Shown piece after piece: positions 20,243 through 34,752 of a stretch of 64,000 nt of DNA. Position 1 is the first letter of the stretch. The number at the start of each line of letters is the position of its first letter. The notes beneath the pieces are model-generated. The model was given only the letters and a program-made list of their open reading frames with translations, searched no databases and was not told the origin of the DNA. The stretch comes from Eustoma russellianum. Taxonomy: Eukaryota > Streptophyta > Magnoliopsida > Gentianales > Gentianaceae. Where the stretch lies: the NCBI GenBank assembly GCA_036186865.1, contig AP025049.1, forward strand, positions 23,632,027-23,696,026. Direction: 5' to 3'. Both the position numbers and the translations under genes were made by a program.

Positions 20243-23200
20243 CTGAAAAAACCAGAAGCTCCTAGAATTAAACTAGAAAAATGGGCTTGAAAGCGAACTT
20301 TTCGTTTCTTTTCTTTTCTTTTTTTCTTTCTTTTTTTTTTTTGGCTGTTGCAAGCAGTTTTCCATCTGCAAGTAACACTGTTTGTTCTTGGTAATGCTTC
20401 ATTCTCTAAACTCCCCATGTTTCCTACAGTAAAATCTACGGGATGAACCAGCACTCTCTCACATATACGCACACATAAATGTACCATAATGAAGTATTTA
20501 GGCATTTCCTGCTTCGACCAATCCATAGATCTCGTCCTTGGATTTCTAAGTCTCAGGTTAAGCAACCTATGATAAACAAATCCATTATCCTGTACTTTTA
20601 TGTTTCAGACTATTAAATAGAATTGAAGACTTGTAAAACATTCGGATGACCCAATTTAGGATGCCCATGCAAGAGATGTTCAGTTCAACTACCGATGCTC
20701 TTCAATGAAAGACCCTTACGGTTTCTGAACAAATTGAGATTTCCACTTTTAACATTCCAAACGAGATTGTAGTGACATGCAACAAAATCCACCTGGTGAG
20801 CAGTCAGAAAATAACAAATAAAAGAGAAAAACTAACAGGTTAAAAAGTGAAAGGAAAGAAGCCTTTGGTCCCTGAATTTACCTCAATAGAAGTCTCACTC
20901 CTAAACTTCAGTTTGATGAAATTTCATTTTTAAACTTTCACGTTATAACTTTCGCATCCGTTGACAAGATCAGACACAAGATCAGTTAGACGTAGTGTAG
21001 TAACTCTCTACAGTAGTATGAACATTGGCTAAGAGTGCTCATACACTAATCAGCTGCTTGACCTTTTTGGTTAATAGTACCAGGTGAATCTGGAGCTAGA
21101 TGTAAACCATTTTCACCAATTTAACCAAAGACAGAATGGAAATGCTACAAAGTTCAAAGACGAAACTTCAGAAAACTAAGTTAAAGGTAAAATTTTCCAT
21201 TAACTTAAATTTTGAAATACATGCGGCAAATACAGCTAGGAGGGAGAAGGGTCTTATCCAACAAAATCAAAGTGCTACCCTTTTCAAGGAAATACCAAGT
21301 AGATTACTAAAACTCGTGAGGCATAGTTATCGAAAGCTCAGTTTGCAACAGGAGACGCCAAATAATAAAAAGTAGGTCAGAAGTTCCACAGATACAAGTT
21401 AGTACATGCTTTGTGGAGGCATATGAATGTTTATATGCAAATAATTCCACCACAGGCCAACAGCTGATGGCTTAATTTAAGCACATGTCAGACAAAGCAG
21501 AACTACGTCTGAACAATTTAATACAGCGAGGTATAGTACTTAAAAACATTATGGCCACTTACCATGGGAGCATAAATGCGTGTCAGAATTCCCTTTCTCA
21601 ATAGCTTCAAGTTCAGGCTTTTATCCGTCCAAACAACATGCTCACGGTACCTGGGAGCAGCAAAAGTTCAAATGAAGCATAGAGCACACACTAAACAAAT
21701 GACTCTGAAAGCAGATGATAGTAATTATATAGATATTCATCTGGTTCGCCCTCATAAGAGATAAAAAGGGAGAGAGGGTAAGACATTCTGGAACAAAGGA
21801 AAAATTATTACCAGGTCAGCATCTCCTCCTCCGCGGCAGTAGAAGCAATTATGAAAGCCTGCATTATTATATTAAAAGACATAAACACATGAAAGACAAC
21901 CAGAAATGGGACATACACACCTAGATATATGTACACACATAGGAAAACAGATACATACGTGCATGTATGAGAATCAGTGCTTGAAGTGCGTACAATGATA
22001 CGTCAACAAAATTCACCTTCGCAATGACCAAGGATGGTCTTAAATATAGATTTAGTATTTTTCTTTGCCTTCCGATTTCATGCGGCAAAGTTACTATTTG
22101 TCAAACATTATTTCTCAAGCAATTTTGGGTATCCCCCTAAATGACTTCTCTACTGTTTACTTGTCAAAAGCTACAATGTTTTCTTCAAGAAGCACAGGTA
22201 GAAGAAATGGTTACAAAATATCATCTTCCCAAGGGTGCAAATTGAATTTGTATGGTAAAGTAGTTTAAACTCAAAATACTTATACTCATTGTACTTATAA
22301 CATGAATTATCACATATATAATTACTCTCTATCCACAGAATTTGACAGTACCAGCTAGGGGTGTTAACGAACCGAGCCGAACCGAATACTAAGTTTTCGA
22401 ACTCGAATTCGTTTAGCTAAACGAATAGTTCGGCTCGGTTCGTTTAGCTAAACGAACTTTAAAATTTGTTCGAGTTCGGCTCGATAACCTTATAACTGTT
22501 TAAACGAGCCGAACTGTTCGCGAACAGTTCGGCTCGTTTAACTAAACGAACTCGAATACCTATTCGAACTCGGCTCGTTAACAAATAATTAACGAACGAA
22601 TACGAACCGAACACGAACCGAACTCGAATAGTTCGCGAACGGCTCGGTTTGTTTAACACCCCTAGTACCAGCTCATCACATTATGGAACATCATCAACTG
22701 TGCTACTAAGAAACAGTATAAAACTCACTGACGACTAGGATTTTAGAGAACTGTGTCATCAGAATGAGCAAAGAAAAGGATCCCTGAATGAATTGGTAAA
22801 TTAAACAGCATGACTTACAGATCGATCAAACTCCAACATAAAACATCGCTTCACGTCCTCCTTGGTAGGCTTACAACCACAACGATCTCGCCTAGAAGTC
22901 AAGTCAGAGAACTTCGCATACGTGTAATGCAAAACAGCAGCCTCTTCCAGTTTGATCTCACTGTTAAGTATCATACCAGAAGACGATCAAAAGCTAAAAA
23001 CAATAGCTATTTGCCCAAGATTCTGAACAAGAATGATTGAACATGGAAGGGAAAGGACAGAAAAACTAATGCTATCCATGAACATGTGGGGGCCGTAAAG
23101 GAATTCTGCCTGGTCGAATTTTCAACTTGTTAGTCCCAAGCCTAGGTAAAGAACGAGGATTATGTTAAACTGGCAACCAGTGTAAAATTTTGTCACTGTA

Positions 23201-26200
23201 GCTAGGATGTTCCTCGTAAGGAACACATCATATAGTCTGAATGCGTTATCTTGGCAAGGACCGTTGCGTCTAGGGGGCTTGGATGTAGTGCCAAATAAGC
23301 AAAGGTCCCTGTCGCATGGTCCAAATGCGGCTACAATTGAGCAAGGACATCTACATCTCCTAGAAAACTCTAATGCAGTAAAAAAAATAAGCAAGAATTC
23401 TTAGTCCATAAGTTAGATAGTAAGTGAGGAAGTATTAGGTTAGCAACAGTATTAGAGTAAAAAAATGGAACATTAGAACTCTAATGGGGAAGACAATGAA
23501 GATAGTGGACACGATAAGGAGAAAAGTAAATATTTTATGTTTGTTAGAAACAAAGTAGATATAATTGAGCTATGACCGCTACATGTCTTAGAGAACTTGG
23601 ATGCAATGAAAAATAAACAAGAGTTCTTACGCCGCAAGTTTTTTTTCCCAAGTAAAAGTTATCATATATATGCCAAAATTGGCGCCTTTACAAAAGATGG
23701 TGCTTATAAGAAATCAACAACGAGCTTAGCTTGACTATCATGCAACGTGCTATTCAATCTAATGCCCACCTTTACAAAAAGTTGCCTCAGTATGGCAATA
23801 TAAGCCAAGAATAAGCTAATCACACCCAGAATGTAAGCCTATCTAAATGTCAACTTGTAAAAAATAATTGTCATAAAAACAAGAAGCACAGCTTATGCAA
23901 AATAAAGGTGGCTTACAACAGTGAACCCCAATAGTAAAGCTAATCTAGGAACAAAATCCAAATAGTCACAGATGACTATTACCCAGCAGAAATCAAACAC
24001 CAAAATGCAACCGAGAGAAAATGGAAAAATAGTCATCTTTGACTATTTATCACGATGAATAAATATTTTATGTTTGTAAGAGACAAAGTGGATAGATAAG
24101 AAAACTCGGATAGTGACAGATCAGGATTTAAACTCTGGAATAAATGAAAAAATAAGACAAGAAATAAAGTTGGGGTTATTATAGATGCCTCATTAAGAGC
24201 CGGAGTATTAGGTGTTATTAGGAAAGAAGATACAATTATAGCTCTTAAGTTGGTGCTTGAAAAAGAAACAAGCAATATCATTAGCGTATGCTCCTCAAGT
24301 GGGTTTAAAAAATGCTATAAATGTTCAATTTTGGAAAGATTTAGAAGACCTAGTTCTTGAAATTTCGATAGGTGAGAAGACCTCTATTGGAGGAGATTTA
24401 AATGGACATATAGGTAAAAAGAATAAGGATTACAATGAGGTACACAATGGATTTGGTTTTGGAAACAAAACCTACAAAGGAAGATTAATTTTGCATTTCG
24501 CAATAGCATATGACTTTATATTGACTAATACATTTTTCTCAAATTGAGATGAACACTTGATTACATTCAAAAATAAAAAAAAAATTGTTGCAGAATGTCC
24601 ATGCTGCTATGTATAAACATATATGAATTGATGAATGACCATGCTGCTATGTATAAACGGATAAGATAATGATGAAGTCTTGTAAAGGCAACAATAAGAG
24701 GCCTCTATTGTTGTGTACAATGAACGTTATCAAGTGTATTTCATTGTGTATGATGAACTCGGTAGAACATGTGTAGCAGTTTATGCATAGTAATCATACT
24801 TTACTAAAGTTTTAGAAACTAAACAAGCTAAGTATAGTTCTAAAGTTTCAGAAAACGAACAGGCTAAGTGCAATTTATTTGTCTACGTGGAAAACAAACT
24901 AATTTAGATTATCTCACACTATTATAGGTAGTTTATGCACGATTACACTAGTGAACAGTTCAAGTCTGTTTTAAAGGTTATTTAGGTATTTGGTGAAAGC
25001 ATCAAGTCATGGAAGTACTTGAAGAAAGCATCAAGTCATGAAATACATTTTAGGAAAATCAGGGACAAAAGTATACAAGTGATCAAGGAACTCAGCATGT
25101 GGACATCAACGACAATTCACCAGAGAGAAAATGGAAGACCAAGTTATCAAGATAGAGCATGTTTCATCAAAGAACCAAGTTGCTAACATATTTACTAAAC
25201 CAGTTGATGCGAATCGTGGATTCCATCATTTAGATTCGGGACCTATGACAATAAGTCAAGCTATGAGACTTGAGATTGATGTTGCCAACTTATTGTGTAG
25301 GCATGTGCAAGATGAGCCAAACGTACGTTAAATTCATTTTCTTAAAATTAAGCATTTTTACTTAGTCTTGCATAATTGTGTTGGCATGTGTGTTTTCTAT
25401 TTTCTATTTTCTATGTTTATTACTTTGTTACTAATAATATTGTATAGTTGTTCTTGTTTTTGGAAAGTTAATAGGTTGAAGAAAATGTTTCCTAAAGGAT
25501 GATGTCTTGAAAACACAAGAGGAAAGCTAAAATTCAGCATTGATAGGGCCGACCAGTTGAGAGAAAAAGAAAGATTTTGAGTTCAATTCTAAGTCCAATC
25601 ATGATAAAATTTCAATCAACATTTTGAAGATTGAGACGAGATTAAAATTGATCTCCAAAGTCTATCAAAGAAGGCAAAAATCGGCTGCCTTTAGTTAGGA
25701 GATAGGATATTCCATTTTTAAGATAGTTCTTTTAAGAAGATTACAATTTGTTACCTTTTAAACTTTTGGTAGATTTTAGGATAGAGTTTATCTTTCCTTT
25801 TTGATTTGTTTTTGGCTGAAATTTTCAGCTTTAATAACCCCAAGGGCCGCCGGCCCCACATCATCAATCATCAATAAAATGTTGTATGTTTTCTTCTCCA
25901 AGTGAGTGAAACTTTGTTTTCTTGATTTCGCACTAAAAATCAAGGCTAATATCTCTCAATCTTGAGCAAATTGAGGGCAATTGCCAAGGACTAAAGTGAC
26001 CGTCTAGGAGGGCCTTGAAGGTTTGGCTATCAAAACACGCTTGAATCTAAGGTGTTTGCTTATTCCGGTGATTTCTACACAACGGAAGCAAGGAGAAGTT
26101 TAATTTTTTGTGCCTAAACCCTTGTGGAAATGTTGTTGGAGGTAGAAGAGTGGATCCTACCTTGTCAGCTTGCATCACCAGTCCCTCTCAGACTTTAGTT

Positions 26201-29200
26201 GCCAAGTTTGGTTGTATCAATATCTACACCAAGGTTAAGCGGTAGTGTAGAAATATGCCGTAGGAACTTACTCTCACTATACATATATGCATATTATTGT
26301 ACACATACATATTCACTGTTCACATATATATATACATATAGAACACCTGCTTAAAATATATGCCAATATATTTATATATACACTATTACAAGTCACTAAA
26401 TCAGTCACAGATAAACAATAAGAAAACTGTTAGTGTTCATTATAATCGTTAGTCATTTTTTCTCTTTTGTAAATGTAGTCGTTTAAGGCTTCCTTCTATA
26501 AGGACTCTTCGTACTTGCGTGCGAATAATATTTCGTTCAACCTCTAAAATGTTGATAATTATTTCTATAGTATGATGATAGATAGAAACAAAGATGGTAT
26601 GTGTATTTCACAAAGAAAATATGTTCTGGGTTTGCTAACTAAAACTTTATTGCTAGGGTGTAAGCCAGCCAATACCCCAACTAAACCTGGACACGAACCT
26701 AAAGAATTATGTCACATTACACCTATTGAATGATTAAGGTATGACAAAAAAAGACAGATTAAAGTATCAAAAGTTAGTTGGCAAGTTAATTTATTTATCT
26801 CATACTAAACCAGATATATGTTATGTTGTGAGCTTTGTTAATCAATTCATGCATGATCCTACTAATGAATATCTACAAGCAGCCTTGAGAATTCTTAGTC
26901 ACTAAAAGAATGCACCTGGTTAGGGATTATATTTTAGGAACAACATTGATAGAACTATTCAAATCATCATTGATAAGACTGATATGAGGTCAACCACTGG
27001 CTATGGAACATACTTATGAGAAAATTTGGTTACTTGGAGAAGCAAGAAACAACTTGTTATCGCTAGAAAGATAACAAGAAATAGTCCAGAGGTAGAGTTA
27101 AAAGCACTTATTCTAGGACTATGTGAAGATATGGCTCAAGAAGGTAGTAGAAGCCATTGGATTGAAATGCTTATTGTCAATCAGTGTTTTGTGACAACGT
27201 TTCTGCTATAAGTATGGATGAAAACCCTATGCAAAATGATAAGTCCAAACACGTTGAGATTGACAGACACTTTATTAGAGAGAAAATTAAAGACAAGGTG
27301 ATTAGTCTTGAGCATATTGCTTCTAAGTATCGGCATTAGGTTCATACTTATTTGTTTTAGTTATATATGGACTCACTAAACACATTCAAGATAGAGTTCT
27401 GTGCAGACTATTATTAACAGATGATACTGTGATTGTGGATAAGACTAGTGAAAAGTAAATGTTAAGCTGGAACGTTGGCAGGAGACGCTAGAGAAAAAGG
27501 GGCTCAAATTGAGTCGAAAGTATACAGCAGAGTATATAAAATTTAATTTTACCAGCAAAATATGACATTAAAAACTGGAAGATCAAAAGATTCACATGAT
27601 TAAAACTATTAGGTATTTAAGATCTATACTACAGAAAGACGAAGGAATTGACAAGGATGTGAATCACAGGACGTAAACAAGGTGGTTAAAGTAGAGGAGT
27701 GTGTCAGGTCTTCTTTGTGATAGAAAAATACTTTTAAAGCTTAAAGGTATGTTTTACAGGGGAGCGGCAAGACATGCACTGATGTACAATTCTGAGCTTA
27801 AAGGCGTGTTTTACAGGGGAGCGGCAAGACCTGTACTGCTGTACAATTCTGAATATTGGACGGTCATTTACAAGGATGATCAAATAATGCGAGTGATGGA
27901 AATAAGAATGTTAAGATGGATGTGTGGACATGCAAGAAAGGATAAAATAAGAAATGAACATATAACGAAAAAGGTTGAAGTGGCCCTACAGAAGAGAAGA
28001 TCACGTAATCAAGGTTGCGATGAAATAGCCATGTGCAAGGCGTACTACAGATGCACTTTTTAAGCGGTGCGAGATAATGAATGAGTTGCATGTTAAACGT
28101 AGAAGAGAGACAATAAGTAATGATATGACTTATATGACAATTGAAGAACATCTGGTCAGTGATAGATCATGGTGAAGATAGTTGATTCATGTAGTCGATG
28201 TCATGTAGAGAGTAAGATTTAAGTGAGAATTTTAAGTAATTAAGCCGGATATGTTGAGATGATATGATATTTTTGAAAAAGGTGTATTCTAAAGAGGCAT
28301 CTAATGCATTAGGGTAGTAAGAGACCCAAAAAGAGGGTAGGCTTTAGGCTGTGACTCAAAAAATGCTTAAGAGAAATAGTTGATCATATAACCGATCCTA
28401 CGTAATGGGAAAAAAAATTTTGTTGTTGGAAGCTGTAAGGGTATCATGATAGACGGCCTGACTAATAAATTTCAGAGATTATAACAATTGCATACTTGGG
28501 AGTTTTCATGTAGTTGTGCCATCGATGTGCACCATTTGGACGGAGATGATCTTGAACTCGGGCAGCTGCTTTTCCATTTCCATATGTCAAGAAGTAGTTG
28601 GGATTTCCTCTGATAGCCTCCTTATACATCCCAAAATAAGTGTCTTTTGTAAGGTGGTCATAGTTTTTCTTGAACATTGACACCTATTCCCAAGGTGGAA
28701 AAACAAGCACGAGTTACATATTCAGCTTCAATTTCAGCTATATGCAAAGGAAACAAAACACATAAAATGGATAAATAGACAATTTTTACGACACGGCTTA
28801 ATATCTGAGAAATTTTGGCAGCATGGAACGTCGATTGCCAGTAATATAATGAGTTCCCAAGTGAGAGATAACGCATACTATTTGATAAATAAAAAAAGAA
28901 AAAGACAATGGTAAACAATACCTCAGTGAAAGGATCCTTTACATCATCTCTTTCTACACTGCTCTCCTAAAAAAAAAAATGGGACTCCTTGTCAAACTTA
29001 ATACGTTGAACCAAATTATCATGTAGAACTGCCTTGTCTATCGAGTTATCAAAAAGTGGGAGAATAAACAATTCCATACTCCAAATCATGCAAATTCAGG
29101 CCAAGTAACTTACATAGTTTGGAAACACCACCATGTCTACATTCCCAGGTACATCAAGCAGCAGCTGCCTCAAAGAGTACTCCCGAGCACCAGCCGGATG

Positions 29201-32200
29201 AAGTAACTCATCAGTATCAAGATGAATTATCCAATCGACTCCAGCATCCTAGCAGTTGATACATACCAAATACTACTATATTTAGTTATTTGATGTTATG
29301 GGATATTTGACTCAACCAAAATCATAAGGCAAATGCACTTTGCCTAAATCGAAATCATTTACATAAATTAATTGATGATCAGCAATGAGATTACAACAGA
29401 ATTAAGGCTAAGATCAAAGGGAAGGCAGAAATTCGTGAGATGCATTAAACATAAGAATACGTTCCCATAAAGAATTATAAGAAATACACTGGATGTTTAA
29501 AAAGCAGCATACCCTTGCCATTACAATTGCCATCTCCATGTTCAGGGATTGCTTAACAAATAGCTCATAATTGCATGGCTTATAAAAGAAGCTGGACAAC
29601 CATGTTTCATTCCAGATCCGGCTGGAGCAGCACAACAGGGAAAAATAAAAGATAAATCTCGGTAGTTAGTATCTTACAGAAACTGCATGTGCACCAGCAA
29701 AAAATTAGCAAATGTCAGAGAAACGAGTAGTTGCATTATTTCAAGGGAAAAGGTATAAAGAGTTATCTCAAATGGTGTATAAAAACTTCCTCTACCAAAC
29801 ATCTTTTTTTTTTTAATTTTGTAATTATTATCCACTGTTTTATTCTTCTACCAAACATCATTTTAAGAGCGAACACCCAAGGAGGTAAACTATATAATAT
29901 TATCAATGTTGACATTCCTATTTACTACTGCTTGATTTAACCTTCGACGTAGTCAAGAAAGAGACGCCAGAGAATGCTGACAACCTTCAATGTCAGTTCT
30001 CCCAATAGCATGAATTATAAATCTTACCTCTTGGCTTGTTGCTCTTCAAGCTCTCTAGTTCTGTACACTACTTGTACACCCTGCATATGATGCAAGAACC
30101 GAACAATCATTAAATTGCAGAATTGTCACATCGTTTTCATAGGAAACCAATGCATGAAATGCAATATCGAAAGAAGAGTCAGGCCAGTTTAGAAGTTAAG
30201 CACACAGTATTTTATCCTAAATTTCTACAAAAGGCTGTTTTCTTCACTTGAACCCACGGTCTCGGTCACATGGTGACACCTCTTATCACTGCACCAAGGA
30301 ATACATTCAGATGGGTGTAGTAGTTTGCTTCAATATGTGTGTGTATGCGTATATATGTCTGTATATGTATATTTGTATACATAGACACACACAAGAACAC
30401 ACACATAAAAGACTAAAGGAAATACCCCGTATGCAATTCCTGTGCCAATCTTTAAAGCGCATTCCACAAAGAAACTACTGTCAATAAGTTTTCACTCTGC
30501 TCTACGGACTTCAGTCATAGACAGGGAGGTCCTTGACAGAAAATTCCAGCAATCCAAAACAACGCACTGTTACAAATAAAGAGAAGGACAATTCTCCTAG
30601 AAAAAGCTTCATCCTGTGGAAGTGACAAAAGGAGATAAAAATAGAAAATAAAGACAATGGACCAGGATGAACATTTGACTTCTTTATTTTGGTTTCGGAC
30701 TACAGATTTATCATCTCAACCCTGCCACACTTATACGGAGTACAAAGACACAGGTATCTGGTCACAAATAGCAACAATATACAGCAGTAATTTGTGCTAG
30801 GCTATGGTAGAATGAATTAGTTGTCGAATGTAAAAGATGAAAGAATAATAAAAATCAAAGATGTCAAAAACAAACTCACAGGGATGGATTTGAGGACCTC
30901 AGCAACACCAGGAGATGCAGCCTTCCCCTCAACAAACAGAAAAAAAGTTGTAACACCAATAACTTTATGATAGAACATCCATGGCAGAATCTGCTCTAAT
31001 CCAGCTGATGTACTAGTTGTGATGCATATCTGCAATTACAATATAAATAAGGTGAAACTAAAAGGAAAATATCAGCTTACTAAATAAGGTGAAACTAAGA
31101 GGAAAATATCAGCTAATAAGCTGTTAGCTAATTGGTAAGAAATTGAAATTTGGTACTGTCAAATAGTATAAGAGTCGCAGGTTATAAGGGTAAACCAGTG
31201 CAATATCCCCTATGGTAAAGGATGGAATGAGGAAATTGTGTTCGATCAGGAATGCATTAAGATCCCAATTATGCAGCAGGAAGTTTAATGGAAATGGCTC
31301 CCAAATCATACATTCAGAGTTAAGGGTGCCACATCTGCTTGGTACAAACAATCCTATTGTGGATTGGCACAGATTGTTTGGAACAAGCACCACATTGCCA
31401 GATATGCTATGATCCTATGGCTAGTTTGTTGAAAAAGAATTAACACACAAGATACACTATTACAATGGGAAATCATCCAATATAATATGTGAATTTTATG
31501 CGGCAGGCCACCTGAAGACCAGGAGCATCTTTCCTTCACTTGTTCATATTCAGCAGATGTTTGGAAAGGAGTTATGAGGAAACTAAAGTACAATCAGGTG
31601 ACCTATACAGGGCAAGGAGTTCTATATCGTGTTGCAACGTGACTACAAAGTGATTTCCAAAATCCTTGTAAATCGTTTGCAGCCTCTAATATCATCCCAT
31701 AGTCAATGAAAATCAAGCTGCCTTTGTCAAAGGAAGAACTATTCAAAATGATACCCTCCTAATGCATGAAATTGTCAAGAATTATAAGAGGAAAGGTGGT
31801 CCAAAATGATGTATCATCAAAGTAGACATAATGAAAGCTTTTGACAAAGTAAGCTGGACCTACCTTTTGTGGATACTGAAAGGCATGAACTTCTCAGGTA
31901 AGTTCATCGAGTGGATAAAGCTCTGCATCTCAACCGCATCATTCTTCATCAAGCTCAATGGGTCTCTAAATGGTCATTTCAATGCTTCTAGAGGACTCAG
32001 ACAAGGGATCCCCTCTCTCCAAATCTTTTCATACTTGTTATGGAAGGGTTCACCCAACTTCTAAAAAATAAAACCATACACACTTGCTTCTCCTTCCATC
32101 CCAAATCAATCAATCAATCAATACCCAGTATATCCCAACGGCATCAAAAGCTATCGTTAGGGTCTGGGGAGGGTGAACGACAGACAAACAATACCACTAT

Positions 32201-34714
32201 CCCAAATGCTAGAGAGTTTGTTTCCAGTGAGACTCCCGGCTCTATATGTCCTTCCACCCCAAATGTGAACCCTAAAACTCTCATCATTAGTCTTTGCGGA
32301 TGACCTGTTCATCTTATCAAAAGCAGATACTCCTTCCATCCAGACGGTGAACAAGAACTAATTGAATTCCAAAATCCTTCCAGACTAAAACCAAAATCTT
32401 CAGAAGTGTGAAATCTTCACCTCTGGAATCTCACAGCACGAAAAAGCTGCCCTAGGAGACATCCTTGGTATGCCCCTAGGCACCCTACCCATTCGGTACC
32501 TAGGCCTCCCACTTATCGCAGGTAGACTTTCCTACAATAACTGTGGTGACCTAATGGACAAACTGAATCACGGAGTACAAAGTTGGAATGTCAAGAACAT
32601 CTCCTATGGAGGAAGACTTCAACTAATCAACTTGGTTTTGATGGCGATTTATAGATGCTAAACAGCCTCGTTTTTCTTGCCAAGGAGAATTATCAGGGTG
32701 GTCGAAAAGATTCTCAAAACTTTCCTATGGGGAAGTTCTGGTAAATCCAAAGTGAAGTAGTCCACTATTTGTCAGCCAAAGGAAAGAGGAGGCTTTAGGT
32801 GTGCATGATCTAAGATTGGTAAATAATGCATATATTATAAAAAGCATATGGAATATATGCGAGAATAAAGAGGAGCTTTGGGCAAAATGGATGCACACAA
32901 TGATCTTAAAAGGAAATTTCTTTGGGAGATCAGACCAAGACGGGGGATTCTTGGTTGTGGAAAAAAATATTGTGTGTAAGGGACCAATATACTCGTTCCA
33001 TCAACAAAGCCATTGGGAAAGGTCGAACCACCTCATTCTGGTATGACCCATGGCACCGCTGGGAATACTAAGTGTAAAACACCTCAACTAAAAAGGAAAC
33101 TACAGATTAGGGATGATGCTAACATTGCTACAGTTCTATAGGGATGAACATGGAAATTACCGTACGGACGAGGTTGGGATAACCAAATAATCCAATTTAA
33201 CAAAGCATGCTGGGGCATACGGCTTATAAATGGGGAGGACCGGTGGAGCTGGATTCCTAGGTCTCTTTTCTCACTCAAAACTGCTACTTTGGCACTACAA
33301 ACACAGTTTCCATTAAATGGCTGGAGCAACATTGTCTGGTTTAAGCACTCCTTTCCTCGTTATGCAATTGTTCTTTGGCTTGCATGTTAGAAGAAATTGA
33401 ATACACAAGACAAGCTCTTTAGCTGGAGGTTAATCCAAGCTGACTCTTGTACCCTATGTGGTCGATTCGCGGAGAACCACGATCATCTCTTCTTCTAATA
33501 CGAATACTCAAGCACGGTGTGGACTAATGTTCTCAAACACATCAAATCTAGGACTAGAACTACTGGTTGGTGCTTTGCACCATTGACTGCTGAATTCAAC
33601 AATTGGATGGACTACAAAATTCCAAAAAGACATCGCCTACTTTGCATTCTCATCCACAGTTTATCACATATGGAAGGAAAGGAACACTAGGCTATTCCAA
33701 CAAAATGCCAAAAGTCAAGAAACAATCCAAAAAGACATCATTCAAAGTATAATATACATGGTGTGAACCTGGACGAAGTATAAGCTCAACAAATTTACCT
33801 GACAATTGGTCATCAACTTAGGAGTATCTACGCGAATTTTCACTAGGACACCTTCTACCTCCTAGGCCAGTTAAACATTCACCATCACAATGTAATTTTA
33901 GGTTGGGACTATTTCATAGGATTATTTGCTTATGCATGCTAGTACCTTTCCCTTCTACTGTATAAGGTTGTGGTTTTGGAATTTTGTGTTTTAGGTTGAG
34001 CTATGGTCTGGCCAAACTTTTGATGGGCGAGTGGATGGTCTACACACGACATTTTGTCCGACCAGGTTGGCACTTGAAAGAAGGCGACACAAGCACTTGT
34101 GCAAGTCACTGATGGCAACAGTGGAAATTGGAGCTGCAATTCCAATCTTGAGCTTTGAGATTACGGACTTATATCTATTTAGAAGAATTAGCTGTTGGCT
34201 AGAATGGTTGGCTGAAAATTGTTGAACATTAATCAAATTTGTATCCATTATGACCCTACATAACTAGGCAAGTTGTTGCTGTAAGGCTCTTATTTTGTAC
34301 AGGATGGTAGTATATGTCTATGTGAGCTACCTATATATTTTGAGTAAGTCAGACTTGCAGTTGTCCTTCCAAACAACAACCTTTGTAAATTTGCCTCCTT
34401 TGGCTATATATAAAATTTTAAATTACAAAAAAAGCATTTGTCAGAATAGGAAGACAGCAACAGTATTGCTCAAGAAGTGCTGCAGAATATTAGCTTTTTG
34501 TAAATTCTTGGTCTGGTGTCAGGAAACTTAAGACCAACTGGGGAGTTGGCTATTAATTTGTGCACGAACTTCAAAATTGTTGCAGCAGCAACTGTCCATA
34601 GATAGCCAGTCTTTTGGTGATCTTGTGTAGTTAGGCTGCTCTTTTTGTATAGCTAGGTCGCCTAGCATTCTGGAATGCCTCACTAAAGCAAGATCTATTG
34701 CTTACCTTATGTAA

Positions 34715-34752
<38 letters not shown>

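Noticed and set aside
20224..20565. 113-codon minus-strand ORF with a Lys-rich stretch
   Set aside because: It is KOB1 intron 10, including the pyrimidine tract before the exon 11 acceptor. The Lys run is that tract read in frame.
22459..22659. 66-codon minus-strand ORF
   Set aside because: It lies wholly inside the MITE and is a by-product of its repeated words.
25505..26235. Protein-coding gene in KOB1 intron 7
   Set aside because: No frame of useful length exists. The sequence follows copia RNase H and looks like an LTR.
34031..34248. Short overlapping ORFs on both strands in the LINE 3' part
   Set aside because: They lie in the 3' untranslated part of the LINE in KOB1 intron 1, and neither strand shows a known domain.
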